From assembly GCA_035048495.1 (NCBI GenBank), contig CM068545.1, positions 22,044,741-22,108,740 on the forward strand: DNA of 64,000 nt, given 5' to 3'. The position numbers were made by a program, and so were the translations under genes. Below the pieces are notes generated by a model that had not been told where the DNA came from, made no database searches, and saw only the letters and a list, made by a program, of their open reading frames with translations. Below are positions 46,001 to 57,900 of the stretch, in pieces. Position 1 is the first letter of the stretch, and every line of letters begins with the position of its first letter. The DNA comes from Euptelea pleiosperma (Eukaryota > Streptophyta > Magnoliopsida > Ranunculales > Eupteleaceae).

Positions 46001-47763
46001 AGTTCATCCATCCCCTGTGTCTCCAAATCATTCTGTTGGGCACTGATGATCCTCTTAGCACCACTATCCTCAATATACCGAAATGAACCTCGCATGATAA
46101 GCTGTAGCCAGTGAATAGCATTCATCTCTGAAACCTCCCAAGGCAAACTCCTATTTTTTACCACTTCAAGGAAAGCCTTAAATGATGACCTGGGGTGCAT
46201 TCTTCCATCATCATCTTTATCATCAGGAAGATACTTAGCTCCTCCCCATTTGACTTCCTTTGTAGTGTGAGACCTAAACCAGAACACAAAATCCTTTGAT
46301 GTAATCCTTGCAGCAGCCATACCGCAGATTGCATTGCCAAGCGAAGCTGCACCTGGATAACCGGAAGTGGCTAAACTATCTGTAGTCAACCCCGTTGAGT
46401 CCCCGTGATGCGTAAGCAGCCAGTCTGTGATATCCTTTATCTGTGCTTCAGTCGGTGTTACACCCAACAACCTACATACCCCACCATAATATAATGCAGC
46501 CCCGTCACACTTCATGAGGTCCATGATATTTGGAGACTCAGTCACAATCCCGAATGGGATGTCCCTGAAAAGCATGTCAGACAACAAGATCTGCATCTTA
46601 AGAATCTTTTTTTCTTCCAATTGCAACTTTAATTGAAGCTTTATGTTCAACTGCAGCCCAAAAGCCTGCATGAGGAACTCACAAGCATAGCGAAGGGGAA
46701 ACGTAATGTAACGGGGCGAACCATGGTGGCAGGCGACCAACCCCCAGAGCCTCATTGAGTCATTCTCCTTGACAACAATTGCTATCACTAATGAAGCAAG
46801 GGATCCCATGTTGGCCATATACTGCGAGTGGCAACCATGGGGTGCTCGAAGGGTTGAATTGACTAAGCACAGAGGCTGCTTCAACTCTGCGCTCTGAATG
46901 ATACCAACAGGAATCGCATTACAATCATGGATCAACCTGACACGGTTCTGCTTGAACAGGAAACGAGCAGCCTGCGGAATATCCGTTGCCGGATAATGTA
47001 AACCCAAATAAGGCTCCAAATCTGACCTCCTGATCTCCGACACAACCTCACCATGCTCATCCTCATGGAACTTATAAACCATTACCCTGTCATACCCAGT
47101 AAGCTCCTGAACTTCTTCCACAATGGTGTCACACAAGATACCAATATCTCCCCCAGGGAGTGAGTGCAGCCGGGAAATTGCTGCGACAGCAAGTTTCTGT
47201 GGCTGTACCGCACCAGCAACAGAAAACGCAGGGTCATCCGACCTTGCGGGCTCCAAATCTATCACAATTCCCACATCAATTCTGTGGAGTATGGCATAAA
47301 ACGGTTTCTGGGTACTTCTCGAATGTACCCAAATCGGGTTGAACAGCGAAATGTCACTGGAGCCTGCAGCTTTTGACAGTGAGGCTGCAGACGAAGGGGT
47401 GAAGAAGGTTCGGGCGTCAAACCCAAGCAGACATTTGAAATCTTTGGATTTTAGAAGAGTGTCAAGACCCAGTAAATTAATGGAGTTTTCACTGTAAGCT
47501 ATGATTCTGAAGCTGGGTTCTTCAATGGAAAGCATGCAACCAAAGGGCTGGATGAGACCACCCCTTTGGATTTTAGAGAGATATGCAGTTATCTGTTCTT
47601 CAGGAGCTGATTCTGGTGCAAATTTAACAGAGTTTGAATAGTCAAATAACTTACCTAAATCATAATATTGCTCAAACTCAGCAAGGAGCCTTGCATCTGT
47701 ATTGTACTGAGCAAATGCTCTGCTGCCGCCGCCGCCGCCGCTGCTGCTGTTGGTGGTTGTCAT
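40510..47763 (-). CDS. PHYE: Phytochrome E
   Basis: Four exons: 45783-47763, 44519-45326, 43251-43547 and 40510-40753. All phases close, giving 1109 residues, the usual phyE length. It is a red/far-red photoreceptor carrying phytochromobilin that moves from cytosol to nucleus in light. The short Ser/Gly-rich N-terminus lacks the long phyB-type extension. Order: PAS-like (about 50-190), GAF with the chromophore cysteine Cys311 ([14 protein letters not shown]) and the PxSDIP-type motif as ATDIP at 259-263, PHY domain (to about 590), PAS1 and PAS2 (about 610-860), and a histidine-kinase-related C-terminus. The C-terminus resembles phyE in length and wording ([25 protein letters not shown]) and lacks a phosphoacceptor histidine motif. 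Residue 769 is Trp where plant phytochromes have Gly (EVIWKML against EVIGKML). Intron 3 (2.5 kb) holds a LINE on the opposite strand. The start is the first ATG in frame. Confidence 0.93.
41030..42470 (+). mobile_element. Decayed LINE reverse transcriptase in PHYE intron 3
   Basis: On the plus strand, antisense to PHYE, the order is [24 protein letters not shown] (near 41040-41120), [20 protein letters not shown] and [18 protein letters not shown] (41358-41500), then [10 protein letters not shown] near 41710. The last corresponds to the FADD catalytic motif with Ala replaced by Ile. A C-terminal part follows ([21 protein letters not shown], 42089-42180). It ends GACCCCATGTAGTTGGGAT then GATGATGATGATT, the typical 3' end of this plant LINE family. 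Many frameshifts and stops; 5'-truncated. Confidence 0.85.
43011..43074. repeat. Compound microsatellite (CT)n(CA)n(CG)n(CA)n
   Basis: An uninterrupted block of CT, then CA, then CG, then CA dinucleotides lies in PHYE intron 3, about 180 bp downstream of the exon 3 donor. The alternating purine-pyrimidine CG/CA core could adopt Z-DNA; that is inference. Confidence 0.95.
43548..44518 (-). other. PHYE intron 2
   Basis: 971 bp of AT-rich intron with no recognised element. Intron 1 (45327-45782) is likewise featureless. Confidence 0.6.
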
Positions 47764-48368
47764 GTTGTTTGCTGATGACGATGAAAGGGTGGTGGTTTTT
47801 TATCATCCTCTGCTTCCCAAACTCCTTTCTTTATTTGTTTATGAAACATTTTTCTCACAAATGCATGTCGGTTTGTCAGGAGGGGTGCATTGTACTTGCT
47901 TCGTGGCTCCTTACGTTTGGATTTGCAGGTCGGTTTGTCTTGTAGACAGGTGTTCTTTCTGCTATGTCCATCTGTCTCTCTCATTGTTGATCTCTTCTTT
48001 ATTTTTTCCAGTTGGTTTGTCTTCTTTTAGAAAGAAAAAGAAAAACTACAAAGAGTCTTAAAGGAAATAACTCTGCTTCTTCTGTTCTCTTTTCTTGGAA
48101 CTCAAAACCCTCCGATGGAGTTTTATACTCAATTTGTTTGCTTCTGCTGCTGATAAAAATAAAAAATGAAGGGGGTGTTTGCTTCTAGGCCTACCGCTTA
48201 CCCACCAGGAAAAAAACAAATTTTTGCCTCTTCAAGGCTGCGGCTACTTTCTTTTTTTTCCCTCCTTGTGTCGTTCCAGCAAAAATAAAAAAAAATTCTA
48301 TTTCTTACTTTTTTAATCACCTCGTTTAGATACCATCAACTAAATGATCGGGTTTTGTAAGAATCTTA
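47764..48368 (-). promoter_or_regulatory. PHYE: PHYE 5' leader and proximal promoter
   Basis: On the minus strand GAGTATAAAACTCC at about 48117-48130 gives a TATA box (48121-48127), some 360 bp upstream of the start codon. This would give a leader of roughly 330 nt. The Tourist-like MITE at 48369 begins about 240 bp further upstream. Confidence 0.5.
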
Positions 48369-48663
48369 GGCCGTGTTTGATTGCACGGAAATTTTTTCCG
48401 AGAAAATAAATCTGGGATATGCCTTAAATGGCTGATTGATTGCAACTGAGAACACATATTTCAATCATGTGAGAAAATAAAAGTGTATTTTCAGGTGGAA
48501 ATGAATTCTCACCTATCTGGATGGGAAATGAATTCCGGGCCAGCAGGAAAAATTATCCAGATTTAAATGGCTAGTTAGGGAAAATTATACAACTATCTAA
48601 CAATGGACAGTTATGTTTTCCTAAGAAAAATGCAATTTTTCCACTTGGTAATCAAACACGACA
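48369..48663. mobile_element. Tourist-like MITE, copy 1 (295 bp)
   Basis: The target duplication TTA lies at 48366-48368 and 48664-48666. The element starts GGCCGTGTTTGATTGC and ends CAATTTTTCCACTTGG then AATCAAACACGACA, so it has inverted ends. TTA duplications with GG(C/G)CGTGTTTG ends fit the PIF/Harbinger (Tourist) class. No coding capacity. Confidence 0.85.
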
Positions 48664-48886
48664 TTAGATGCTTATTGTGTTTTGATTCCTTTCGATTTCT
48701 ATGAAAGGAGAGAAAGCAGAGAGGGTTTGCTCAGGAGCACATGCTCATAAAATGACGCACTCAGTGCGTGGTTTATTGACCATTGTGGGTTACTTCATAA
48801 TTTTAAAAAAATCAAACATATGTGGTAGTAGTTAATAGCCCTTTATCGATAGTGGATTCATTTCTTCTTCCCTCGTTTTTCTCTTA

Positions 48887-49194
48887 GGGCGTGTTTGATT
48901 GCACGGTAAAATTTTCAGAGAAAATACATCTGGGAACTGCCTTAAATGGCTGATTGATTGCAACTGAGAACAAATATTTCAATCATGTGAGAAAATAAAG
49001 CCGTATTTCCAGGTGGAAATGAATTCTCATCTATCCAGATGGAAAATAAATTCCGGGCTTATTAGGGAAATTATCCAGATTTAAATAGTTTGGTAGGCAA
49101 AATTATACAGATTTAAAATGACTATCTAACAAGGGACAATTGTGTTTTCCCAAGGAAAAAATGTAATTTTCCCACTTGGCAATCAAACACGACC
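48887..49194. mobile_element. Tourist-like MITE, copy 2 (308 bp)
   Basis: The target duplication TTA lies at 48884-48886 and 49195-49197. The element starts GGGCGTGTTTGATTGC and ends GGCAATCAAACACGACC. It has the same orientation as copy 1 and is clearly related along the whole length (shared AATGGCTGATTGATTGCAAC). A 223-bp spacer separates the two. Confidence 0.85.
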
Positions 49195-49384
49195 TTAGTA
49201 CACTATGGTAGAACAATTTATAGACTAGGTATGCCAACCAAATAACTTACAAATTAGAACTAGAATACTAAACTATATTAACCAAACAATATGAAAATCA
49301 GAATCAGTTCAAGATTGACAGCTACCCAGTTAAGTACTAACCCTAAACTAGATTATGATTGAGTTGGATCCTGAATACACGATG

Positions 49385-49650
49385 TTTTCAAACAGGCTCT
49401 ACGGTTTAAAATGGTCCGTTATTGCGTTATAACGGACACAACTTACCGTTAAAATGGCTCTTATCTCGTCATAATAAAATATTGACAAAATATTATTATT
49501 TTTCAAAATTTCAAAATAATTTCAAAAACACCTAATGAAATAAATAACGGTTATGCTAACCCCATTTTTTGTTTTATTTTGGACATCATTTTCTAAATAA
49601 TATAACATTATTGGGGCATTACCATTACGTTTTTTTTTAAACCATGCCAA
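49385..49650. repeat. Possible diverged relative of the hAT-type copies A/B
   Basis: It begins CTACGGTTTAAAATGGTCCG and ends GGGGCATTACCATTACG, a T run and AAACCATG. The end matches the GGGGCATTACCGTTTAAACGG..AACCATG end of copy B. No target duplication could be found, so the ends are uncertain. Confidence 0.4.
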
Positions 49651-50408
49651 CAACCTCATCATTGTCGGTGGGAAGTCAATGGCTCGAGTCACCCCAGTGA
49701 TCTGCTAAGATTGGATCTAGAGTCTAGACTGAGGTTTTCGGTTCATTAGATCGGGTTTGGATATGAGAATCACGATCTTGTAAGTTATCAAATTAGCTCC
49801 AGATTACCCCTAATTTGATGCTATAGTTGTTGAGATTATATGCCCTAATTAGTCAATATTTATGCACACATGCGGGTTAATTTCTATTCTTGTTCCTTAG
49901 GCAACATAGTAGGATAATTTGGTATGTGAGGTTATCCACATACAACAGATCTGATAATCCAATTTGATGTTAACCTAAAAATTCACAATTATGGGAGAAG
50001 ATGAACACTTCTCTTATATGATTGTCACACTTGTGGCTCCTAAGATGTAATGGTGAACACTTTACCATAGGAGTGGGTGAGTCCAAGTCAAAGTATTGGT
50101 ATATATTAATAAAATACACTGAATATGTCACTTTAAAATACTGTCAAAAGTTAGTGCAATATTTTCATTCCACAAAATTTAGATACTTTTGAACCCTGTG
50201 GGATTTGTACTCTTCAAACCCTTCAAGTTAACCTTGTTTGGTTGCTTTGAGACATCAAGCTGTGAAGTTTCACGTAGGACCAATTCTTGGATGAATTGCG
50301 CAATTAACTGGGCACTATGGAGATATAAATTGCCAATAAGGTAATCCACTCTCAATTTTGAGTGAATATTCCCTTGAGTAATTTAACTAAATTCGATCGA
50401 TATTTAAG

Positions 50409-50676
50409 TAAAATATTTTCTAAAGGGTAAGGAAATGGTGAAATGGTCACTGACCTTTCTTAAAAAAGTTGAATTGGAGCTTTAGGTAAAGATATTAGGT
50501 CCTAGGGATGTGACAAAAATTATCATACCCTTTTGGGGCCTAATGAATATTAGCTAGTAGATGGACTTCTATGTAAATATTTTGTAGCCTAGGGCTTACT
50601 TACAAAGTCCATATTCCTTGAGTGCAATTATAGAAAGGACGTGGGCTATTCTATAATTATTAGACAATAAGTTCAA
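50409..50676 (+). repeat. Direct repeat, first copy (about 268 bp)
   Basis: It matches 51046-51312 in long stretches (GGACTTCTATGTAAATATTT, CTTACTTACAAAGTCC). The intervening sequence contains a CT-rich block at 50865-50900. The arrangement could be an internal duplication inside a decayed LTR-type element; no domain supports this. Confidence 0.65.
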
Positions 50677-51045
50677 GAGAATTTGAGTTGGAAACAAACT
50701 TGAGAGTCCAATGGAGTATGGAGTTGGAATCCTAACAGGATCCCACTCCCCAATAGGAGAAAACTTCCCTAAAAAATAATTTAGAAAGACCCGCGTGAGC
50801 CAAAAACATTGGGGTGTTCTCTCTTCTTGATCTAGAGTAGATTTTTTGCATTATCTTCTCTTCTCTCTATCTCTCTCTCTTCTCTACTTCTTTAAGATTA
50901 AAGTGGTGAGGAAATGTTCGAGGGAAATTAAGCGATGAAGGTAAAATTCTTTTCTCCTCTTTTAGTTATTGTATTTTCACTCTAGAACTATTAATTTTTG
51001 CGCAATAGTTCTTAAACCAAAATAGGTGATCTGATTGGTACTTTA

Positions 51046-51312
51046 GTAAAATGTTTACTAAAGGGTAAGGAAATGATGAAATGGTCATTGACTTTCCATG
51101 ACTTTAAAAGCATTGAATTGAGCTTTAGGTAAAGATATTAGGTTCCAAGTATGTAACAATAATTATCATATCCTTTTGGGGGCCTAATGAATATTGGCTA
51201 GTCGATGGACTTCTATGTAAATATTTTGTGGCCTAGGTCTTACTTACAAAGTCCGTATTCCTTGAGTGCAATTCTAGAAAGGAAATGGGCTATTCTATAA
51301 TAATTAGATAAA
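51046..51312 (+). repeat. Direct repeat, second copy (about 267 bp)
   Basis: Second copy of the repeat at 50409-50676, offset about 637 bp, diverged by scattered substitutions and small indels. There is no gene between or around them from 49195 to 51980. Confidence 0.65.
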
Positions 51313-51979
51313 TCCAATGATGGATCTTCATTGTCAACATATAGGGAGAGATATAATCATGCAGGTTATGAAGTTGCTTCATGAGAAAAGATAGGGAGAG
51401 ACCTTTATTCGAATGTCAGATGAACGAAGGAAAATTTGGTTGGAAATCATTGAGGATATGATTATTTAGGATGCGATATGTGGATGATGAGACTGGATGT
51501 ATAACATTTTTATGATATTTTCATTAAGTTGTGAAATGTGGATGACTTTATTAGGTCTTAATGTACATTGATGATATGTAGATGACTCTATTAAGTGGTA
51601 ATGTTGATTTTATTTTACTTATTTATGATGCATGCAGATGATTTTATTAGGTATGAGTGGATAACTTTATTTGATTATTGTTAAGTCAAATATATTTATA
51701 TTGTCAATTCCATGCCAAGTGTATGTTATGGCGTAATATGTCTTAATCATCATATAGTAGTAGAAAGAGAACTCCAATTATGATGTGTGTGAATGACTTT
51801 ATTTGGTGGATGAGTATGATTGCATCTTATTTGTAAATAACATGGATGATTTCAAAAACTAAAAGGAGTGATAATAAATCTACATCGACTGACACAAGTG
51901 ACAGAGAACATTAGATTCTCTAATTGTTAGCAAAGTGTTGTAGATGAGTATAGTTCTAAGTTCTTTTGGAAACAACCGT

Positions 51980-52680
51980 ACAAGAATGGCCCGATGTCAG
52001 GAAGAGAGTATGTAGTTAATGTACTTCAAAGGTATGTAGATAGGTGTCCACATTTGTTCTGTTTGAAAGCAAATATGTTGTATGACTCATGTGATGCATT
52101 GAAAACTTAAGGACTATTACGAGATACTCATAATGTGGATGAATAAATGTATATATTCCTATGCACAATTGGGTACAATGAGTGCAATAGAAATGTTGCA
52201 AATTGATTTCAACACTCTTCCGAGACCATATCTCATCACTTTGGGACAATGGTAGAGGCCATTAATTAATTTTCTAAAGAAGTTATTTTACGCATCACCT
52301 TCGATATTACTCATCTCTACATTAGGAGCAGATGCGATAAGTGTTGGCGATGGTTTAATGTAAGGTTTTATGTCACATATTATAAGTTATACTTTAGAAC
52401 TAACCCACAACTGCTTGATTTGTTTAATGTTGTCAGGATTGTGTTGGGGCAATTGATAGGATACATGTAAGTGCTTTTGTATCAGCGAGCAAGGCACATA
52501 TACCATATCGATGCAAAAGATTCTAATCAGTCAAAATGTCATGTGTGTATGCAATTTTGATGTGTTTCACGTTTGTCCTTACTGATTGGAAAGGCATGAT
52601 AAACGATTTAAGGATGTTTGTGGAGGCCACTGCAAATCTATGCTTGAAGTTCCCGCATCCTCCAGAAGGATGTTTGCGGG
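51980..52680 (+). pseudogene. Dead PIF/Harbinger transposase (HARBI1-like)
   Basis: In shifting plus-strand frames: PMSGREYVVNVLQ, then RCPHLFCLKANMLYDSCDAL, GLLRDTHNVDE, FLCTIGYNECNRNVAN and FQHSSETISHHFGTMVEAIN (the HARBI1 N-terminal helical region). Then come NCVGAIDRIHVSAFV (first catalytic Asp region) and DWKGMINDLRMFVEA..FPHPPEG (second Asp region). Several in-frame stops and frameshifts are present. HARBI1-type nucleases mobilise PIF/Harbinger elements; this copy cannot encode one. Confidence 0.8.
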
Positions 52681-52689
52681 TTCTCTCTC

Positions 52690-53325
52690 ATTTCTAATAT
52701 GCATAATATTATCTTTTTTGGAGAAAAAGGATGCAACCCACTTTTTGAACTACAGTTTCGAAGGGGCTTTCAAGAGGTATTTCTCTTGCGACTTCAACAC
52801 TGAAAAGAGGTTGGTGTGAGTGTTTTTGCAACTATAGTTGTAGTGGAAACAATTGTGGCATAAAAGAAAATAGCTGTTGTGGAAACAATAATTCCCAAAA
52901 TCAAAAAATAAAAAATGCTTGAGGTGAGAAGATTGGCTATCTGTTGCTTTGTTTGGGTAATACAGGGTACCCTATTTTCTTTTATTGTGATCCCTCAAGC
53001 TTGTGGAGACTCGTATGTTCTTTTCATACATAGTGGATTAGGATTTGCCCTGTGGTTTTTTTCCTTCCACCCTGAAGAGTTTTTTATATAAATCTTTGTG
53101 TTCCCTTGTGTGATTGTGTACTGCGTTTTGGTATTTAGATTTTGAGGGAATTTTAGCCCTTTCAGGACATTAGAAACAGGCACACAATGCACATCATGTT
53201 TAGACTTTAGATGTGACTTGTGAGTCAATAAGCTGGTCCTCACTGGGAACTTGAGTAAGGAGTAGATCTTTGTTTGGAGGGTTTTTTTAAAAAATTTGAA
53301 AGCAGTAACCCCTTTCTTTATCTTT
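52690..53325. other. Intergenic, nothing recognised
   Basis: T-rich sequence between the Harbinger remnant and the plastid-derived segment; no gene or clear repeat. Confidence 0.4.
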
Positions 53326-53329
53326 ATTT

Positions 53330-53672
53330 GGTGTAACTACATGAGCGGGATGAGAGGAAACCTTCACGTCCAATTTTGAAGGGGGGAAATCCTATCATAT
53401 CGGAACCTATCCCAATTTTTCTTTTGCTAGGCCCGTAGCCAAAAAACCTACTTTCTTACGATTATGAGGTTCATTCGACTATGAAATCCAATCCCAGAAA
53501 TACAGCATCCCACTTTTTTTTACTACCCAAGGCTTCGTCACATTTCGAAATCGAGAAATCTCTATTGGAGCAGGTGCTATCAGAGAACAATTAGCCGATC
53601 CAGATTTGTGACTTATTACAGATTGTTGATTAGTAGAAATGAATGAATTAGGGGGTAGAAGGGCCTATTCCT
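53330..53672 (+). pseudogene. rpoC1: Nuclear copy of plastid rpoC1 (intron end plus start of exon 2)
   Basis: 53341-53380 matches the 3' end of the plastid rpoC1 group II intron (domain V hairpin, GAGCGGGATGAGAGGAAAC..TCACGTCC). Translation then gives IGTYPNFSFARPVAKKPTFL, then [16 protein letters not shown] and [19 protein letters not shown], the plastid RNA polymerase beta' N-terminal region. Stops follow (DL*), and many changes look like C-to-T or G-to-A decay. It is a plastid-to-nucleus transfer fragment with no function expected. Confidence 0.85.
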
Positions 53673-53679
53673 TGGTAAT

Positions 53680-54920
53680 CAAAGCCCAAAGATCTATGAA
53701 CTAGCCTATACTTGACTAGCCAAGCACACAAATGACCTTACATCTTTTTGGTCTCTCTTGGATTTGAATTTGTATAAGTATTTCACATTTATGATGAAAT
53801 TTACGAAAATTGACCTGCCATTTCTTATTCTGCAGAAAAGAATCAAGTTTGAAACTATGGGATATTACTAATTACTTGTGTTTTACAAGGGGTGTTGCGA
53901 AATTACCAAAAAAATACCATTTCCATAGTACATTGTTCTTCTAGAGCAGTAATGTTTTTCACTCCCATTTGCTTCTGCTTCTTCCAAACCAAACTGTGCT
54001 TTATCTGCTGCATTGGAAAACATTGTTGCTCTGGAAACAGTAATTCTCAACATAAAAAATACAGAAAATAGCTGTAAAAAGTACACTCAATTTATGTTAC
54101 TCTTTAGGGAATAGAAAAAGTACCATCATCTTACCTGTCTTCCACTTCCATTGTCACAAACTAGAAGTGAAATGGAAAAAAGGAGTTAAGCTCTAAACTA
54201 AGTTTTTTTATGATCTAATTTTTTCCGATTCCAGCTATTGGGATTGATGATTCCGGCTCGATTTGGGATTGACGATTCTGGCTCGATTCCGGCTATTGGT
54301 ATTTCCGATTCCAGCTCGATTTGGGATTGATGATTCCTCCGATGACCGGGAATTAGCAAAAGCATACCCATTAACATAAGTGCTGGAATGCACTTCCCCT
54401 GTGTTTAAGGGGAAAACCTTCTTTTGGTTCAAGTGCACTCAATCCTGAAAAACCAGGACTTTTTTTGGAGACAACAAGCTTTTGATAGATACACTTACTC
54501 CCTGACTAACACAAGTTAAACAATCAATTACCTTTTTACTGGGCTAAGTGCATTCCAGAAAAATCTATCACTGCAACCAAACACCCCCTATTTTGTTAGG
54601 GTTCAGGTTCTGGCTGTCTAGAACTATGAACAGGTAGATGAACCCTCCAATGTCTACTGCATTCTGACACTTCAGTCTAGGATTGGCATAAAAAAAATTA
54701 CTCCCTTATAGGTCAGGATCCGATAACTGCCAGTCTCTTCACTGGGTATGCATTTGGGAGATAAATATCCTATGATTTAGAATTAACAAAAATCATGACA
54801 AAGAATTCTAAATCTACACTTTTTTTTTCCAAAGATGGTGATCAGCACGCGCTTTCTGACCACTATAAAATGTCACAGGAATTCATTCCCTCCAAAAATG
54901 GAAACGCCTTTACATGCACT
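53680..54920. other. Spacer downstream of PRS4
   Basis: No gene. At 54226-54340 a short local repeat alternates GATTCCGGCTCGATT, GGGATTGATGATTCC and CGGCTATTGG in about four diverged units. The PRS4 3' UTR should begin just left of 54921. Confidence 0.45.
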
Positions 54921-57900
54921 TCAGATTTGAAGGGCATCTGCGATGGATCCTGCAAGACTAAGAACTTCAAAGGGAGCTTTGTTTGCTATGGCCTTAACAG
55001 TAAGGGGGCAGGAATCCGTGATCCAAAAGTAGGCAAATGGCTTCTCTGAGCCCTCTGAAATAAAAGATTGGATGGGAATTAGAGCCAAAAGAAGTAAGAA
55101 AGTATATGTATGAGCAGGTGCGAGTATTACTTTCATTATTGTGAGTAAACCGCTCCCATGACCTCTTAGGAAACACACCATGAGTAACATAAGCGCTGAC
55201 CTTTGCAGCACCATGAGCAGCCAAGACTTTCTGATAGAAACAGAGAGAGAAATAGAGCGATTAGTCCGGCCACTGGTTGGCTAGTACTATTTACAATCAA
55301 GCCCATGCCAACTAATGAAGTTCTGATGCACGCACAAGCTGGCGGTTATCAATTATATCTAGGGTATCCATTGTTCAAAAACTCAGTGCCTGGGCTTCAA
55401 ACCATCCATTGAATTGTTTTTGCGAACTGCAAGTCAGTGGACTAAGTGGTTCTACTGAGTAAATCACCAAGTGAATGAACAAAGTATACTGTTAAACCAA
55501 ATAGTCCGATCTCCACTTGATTGAATGATATAGTTTTCTTTAGAAAAAAAAATCCATAGTTCAAGAGCTACCATGTTAAACTCTTGCATGTCCTAAGACC
55601 ATGGACCCTGCAACCCAAGGTATCAGAACCATGTTCATGAAAGCAACTAAAAACGTACTGCTCACATCAAACAGCTCAAACACCGGGAATTGCAGGCTTC
55701 AAGGTGTCGGAGCTTGGGAGACCATTAACCATGGTAGCTCCAAGTTACCAATTCAAGCCTCTTTTCTTTATTAATTTGAAGGCATTCTCACCCTTACCAA
55801 CTTGACTAAAGGCCCTATAGTTTAAAACCTAACATTACTTTATAGTCATTATCTACTTATCTTCTCACTCATAGCTCTGAATTTCGACACACGTCAGTAA
55901 ATGTCGGCTGACATGTGTTGGAAATCCAAGAAACCAACACCAAACATGGCTATATTACGAAAGTTCTCAAATATCAATCCAATCATGTGAAAATTTCCAT
56001 ACTTTTTGGTTGGCCATTGTATATTTCAACTGTATTTATACAAAATTTTGGTTTCATGACGATGCGTTTGCAACATTACAAATCACTTTATAAAATTACT
56101 AAATTTCAATAGTCACCATCAAAACAAATCAACCATGATCTCAAAAGTCAAAACATGCTAGACTCTCTTAAAACCATCTCAAATTTCGTTCTTCCATTAG
56201 AGAACCTATCCTAGAGGGTTTAGGAACAAAGAAAACCACTACTTCCTGGTTTTAAAGATCCAAATGCAACAAGAACATCCAGAACAAAGAATCAAACAGA
56301 ATTTGGATTTTCACCCTGAAAAGTAAATTTTTATTCTTTCATGTCATTTACTTTTTTTTTGGTAACTTGATGCCAGATTTGGGTAATAATCACATCAGAT
56401 CAATGGATCTTGATGCAGTTACACTAGATATACAGGATTAGTTTGGACTTTTTGGTGTAAAATGGAGAAAAGTTTGAAAAAATTTCAATATTTTCTCGCT
56501 TTTTCCCTTGAATCTCAATGAAAGCCCATGATTTCATTCTAAGTTGTCTATACTTAGTCCTGTATGACCTCTGGTAAACTTAATAGTTCTAGTTTTTTCC
56601 CATTAATTACTTAGATAACAGGACTATTGATTATTGATACTTGTAACCCTGTTAGTCTGACACTCTCTGGTCAGTCACTTGTCCACTATTATCTTGTTTT
56701 CCTAGTGTTTAGCATTTCCTATGATATTAATGCATATTTCCTAATGTTTCCATAATGCTTCCAATTTTACAAAATTTTACAATGTCCTGATTTCCACATG
56801 ATGTTTCCTATTATTGAGGGCCAAAAATATACTCTAACACCGACATTTTAACCTTTCTCTTATTGAAACCTTTACTATCTTTTTTTTTTTTTGATAAGTA
56901 ATAAGTCTGATTAAAAAGGGCAACCCCAAAGAATACAGCTGAGGAGGAGAACCTCAAGATGAGATCCTACCTACCAGTAGAAACTGAACAAATCACATGG
57001 GGGAGGATCCTCCTATGAGCTCCTCCCATCTGAACACAAAAGAGTAAAAAAGAACACCCTCTAAACTCCGTAAAGGAGGAGGATAAAAAATACAGGAGAG
57101 ATTTGATCCACAACAAAACTCTAGGAACATCTTCCTCTTTCCCCTCTAAAGACGCGAGAATTTCTTTCCTTCCAAATAGCCCACAAGACCACAAAGGGAA
57201 GAATGCACCAGAGGTATCTACGTCTCCCTTTGAAAACTTCCAACGATATATCTTGAACAAGGACGCCCACCTGGCCTGGAATCACAAAGTCCCAAATAGA
57301 GAAAAGAAGCCTTTCTAGACGGTAAAAGAGAAGGGGTAGTGAATTCCCCTTTTGAGAATTTATTGCTATTGCTAGAGCTTTTTTTTTTTTATGAATTTTC
57401 CTGATTATTATTTTTTGTTTCTTAATGTTCACACAGATACTAAGTCAACTAACTCAAGTCCTTAGGCGGTTATGGAATGAGCTTTCAAAACATTCATCAG
57501 TCTAGGACTAGGGAAGTAAGATGAAGCCAACAAAGCCAAAAAAAAACAACGTCGAGAATTTGATTGCAACTTTTAAGATCAAATATAGTATATAAAAGGA
57601 ACCAACCAAGTTGGTCTCTTTATTTTGTTCATGTTCTCCTTATCACCTTATATTACATAAAAGTTTATCTCCAGACCTATGGTTCGGTGACTGAGCTGGG
57701 GCTCAGATTTTCATTGATTGTTTGTCATCAAGAACAATACCCATTACAAAATAACACAAGGAAATTTCAATTCTACAGAACTCGTGGCAATAAAGTGAAC
57801 AAAGAAGTAAACGCATGGTGTTTCTAGAATGAAAGCAAATCCACAGGATCTCAGTTGAAGGTTAAAGTTAGTGAAAAGTGTACAATGATCCCTTGTCAAA

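Noticed and set aside
53883..54086. Short minus-strand frame resembling text near 34680-34810 and 52850
   Set aside because: Only loose similarity of AATGTTTTTCACT and TCTGGAA words; no alignable element or ends.
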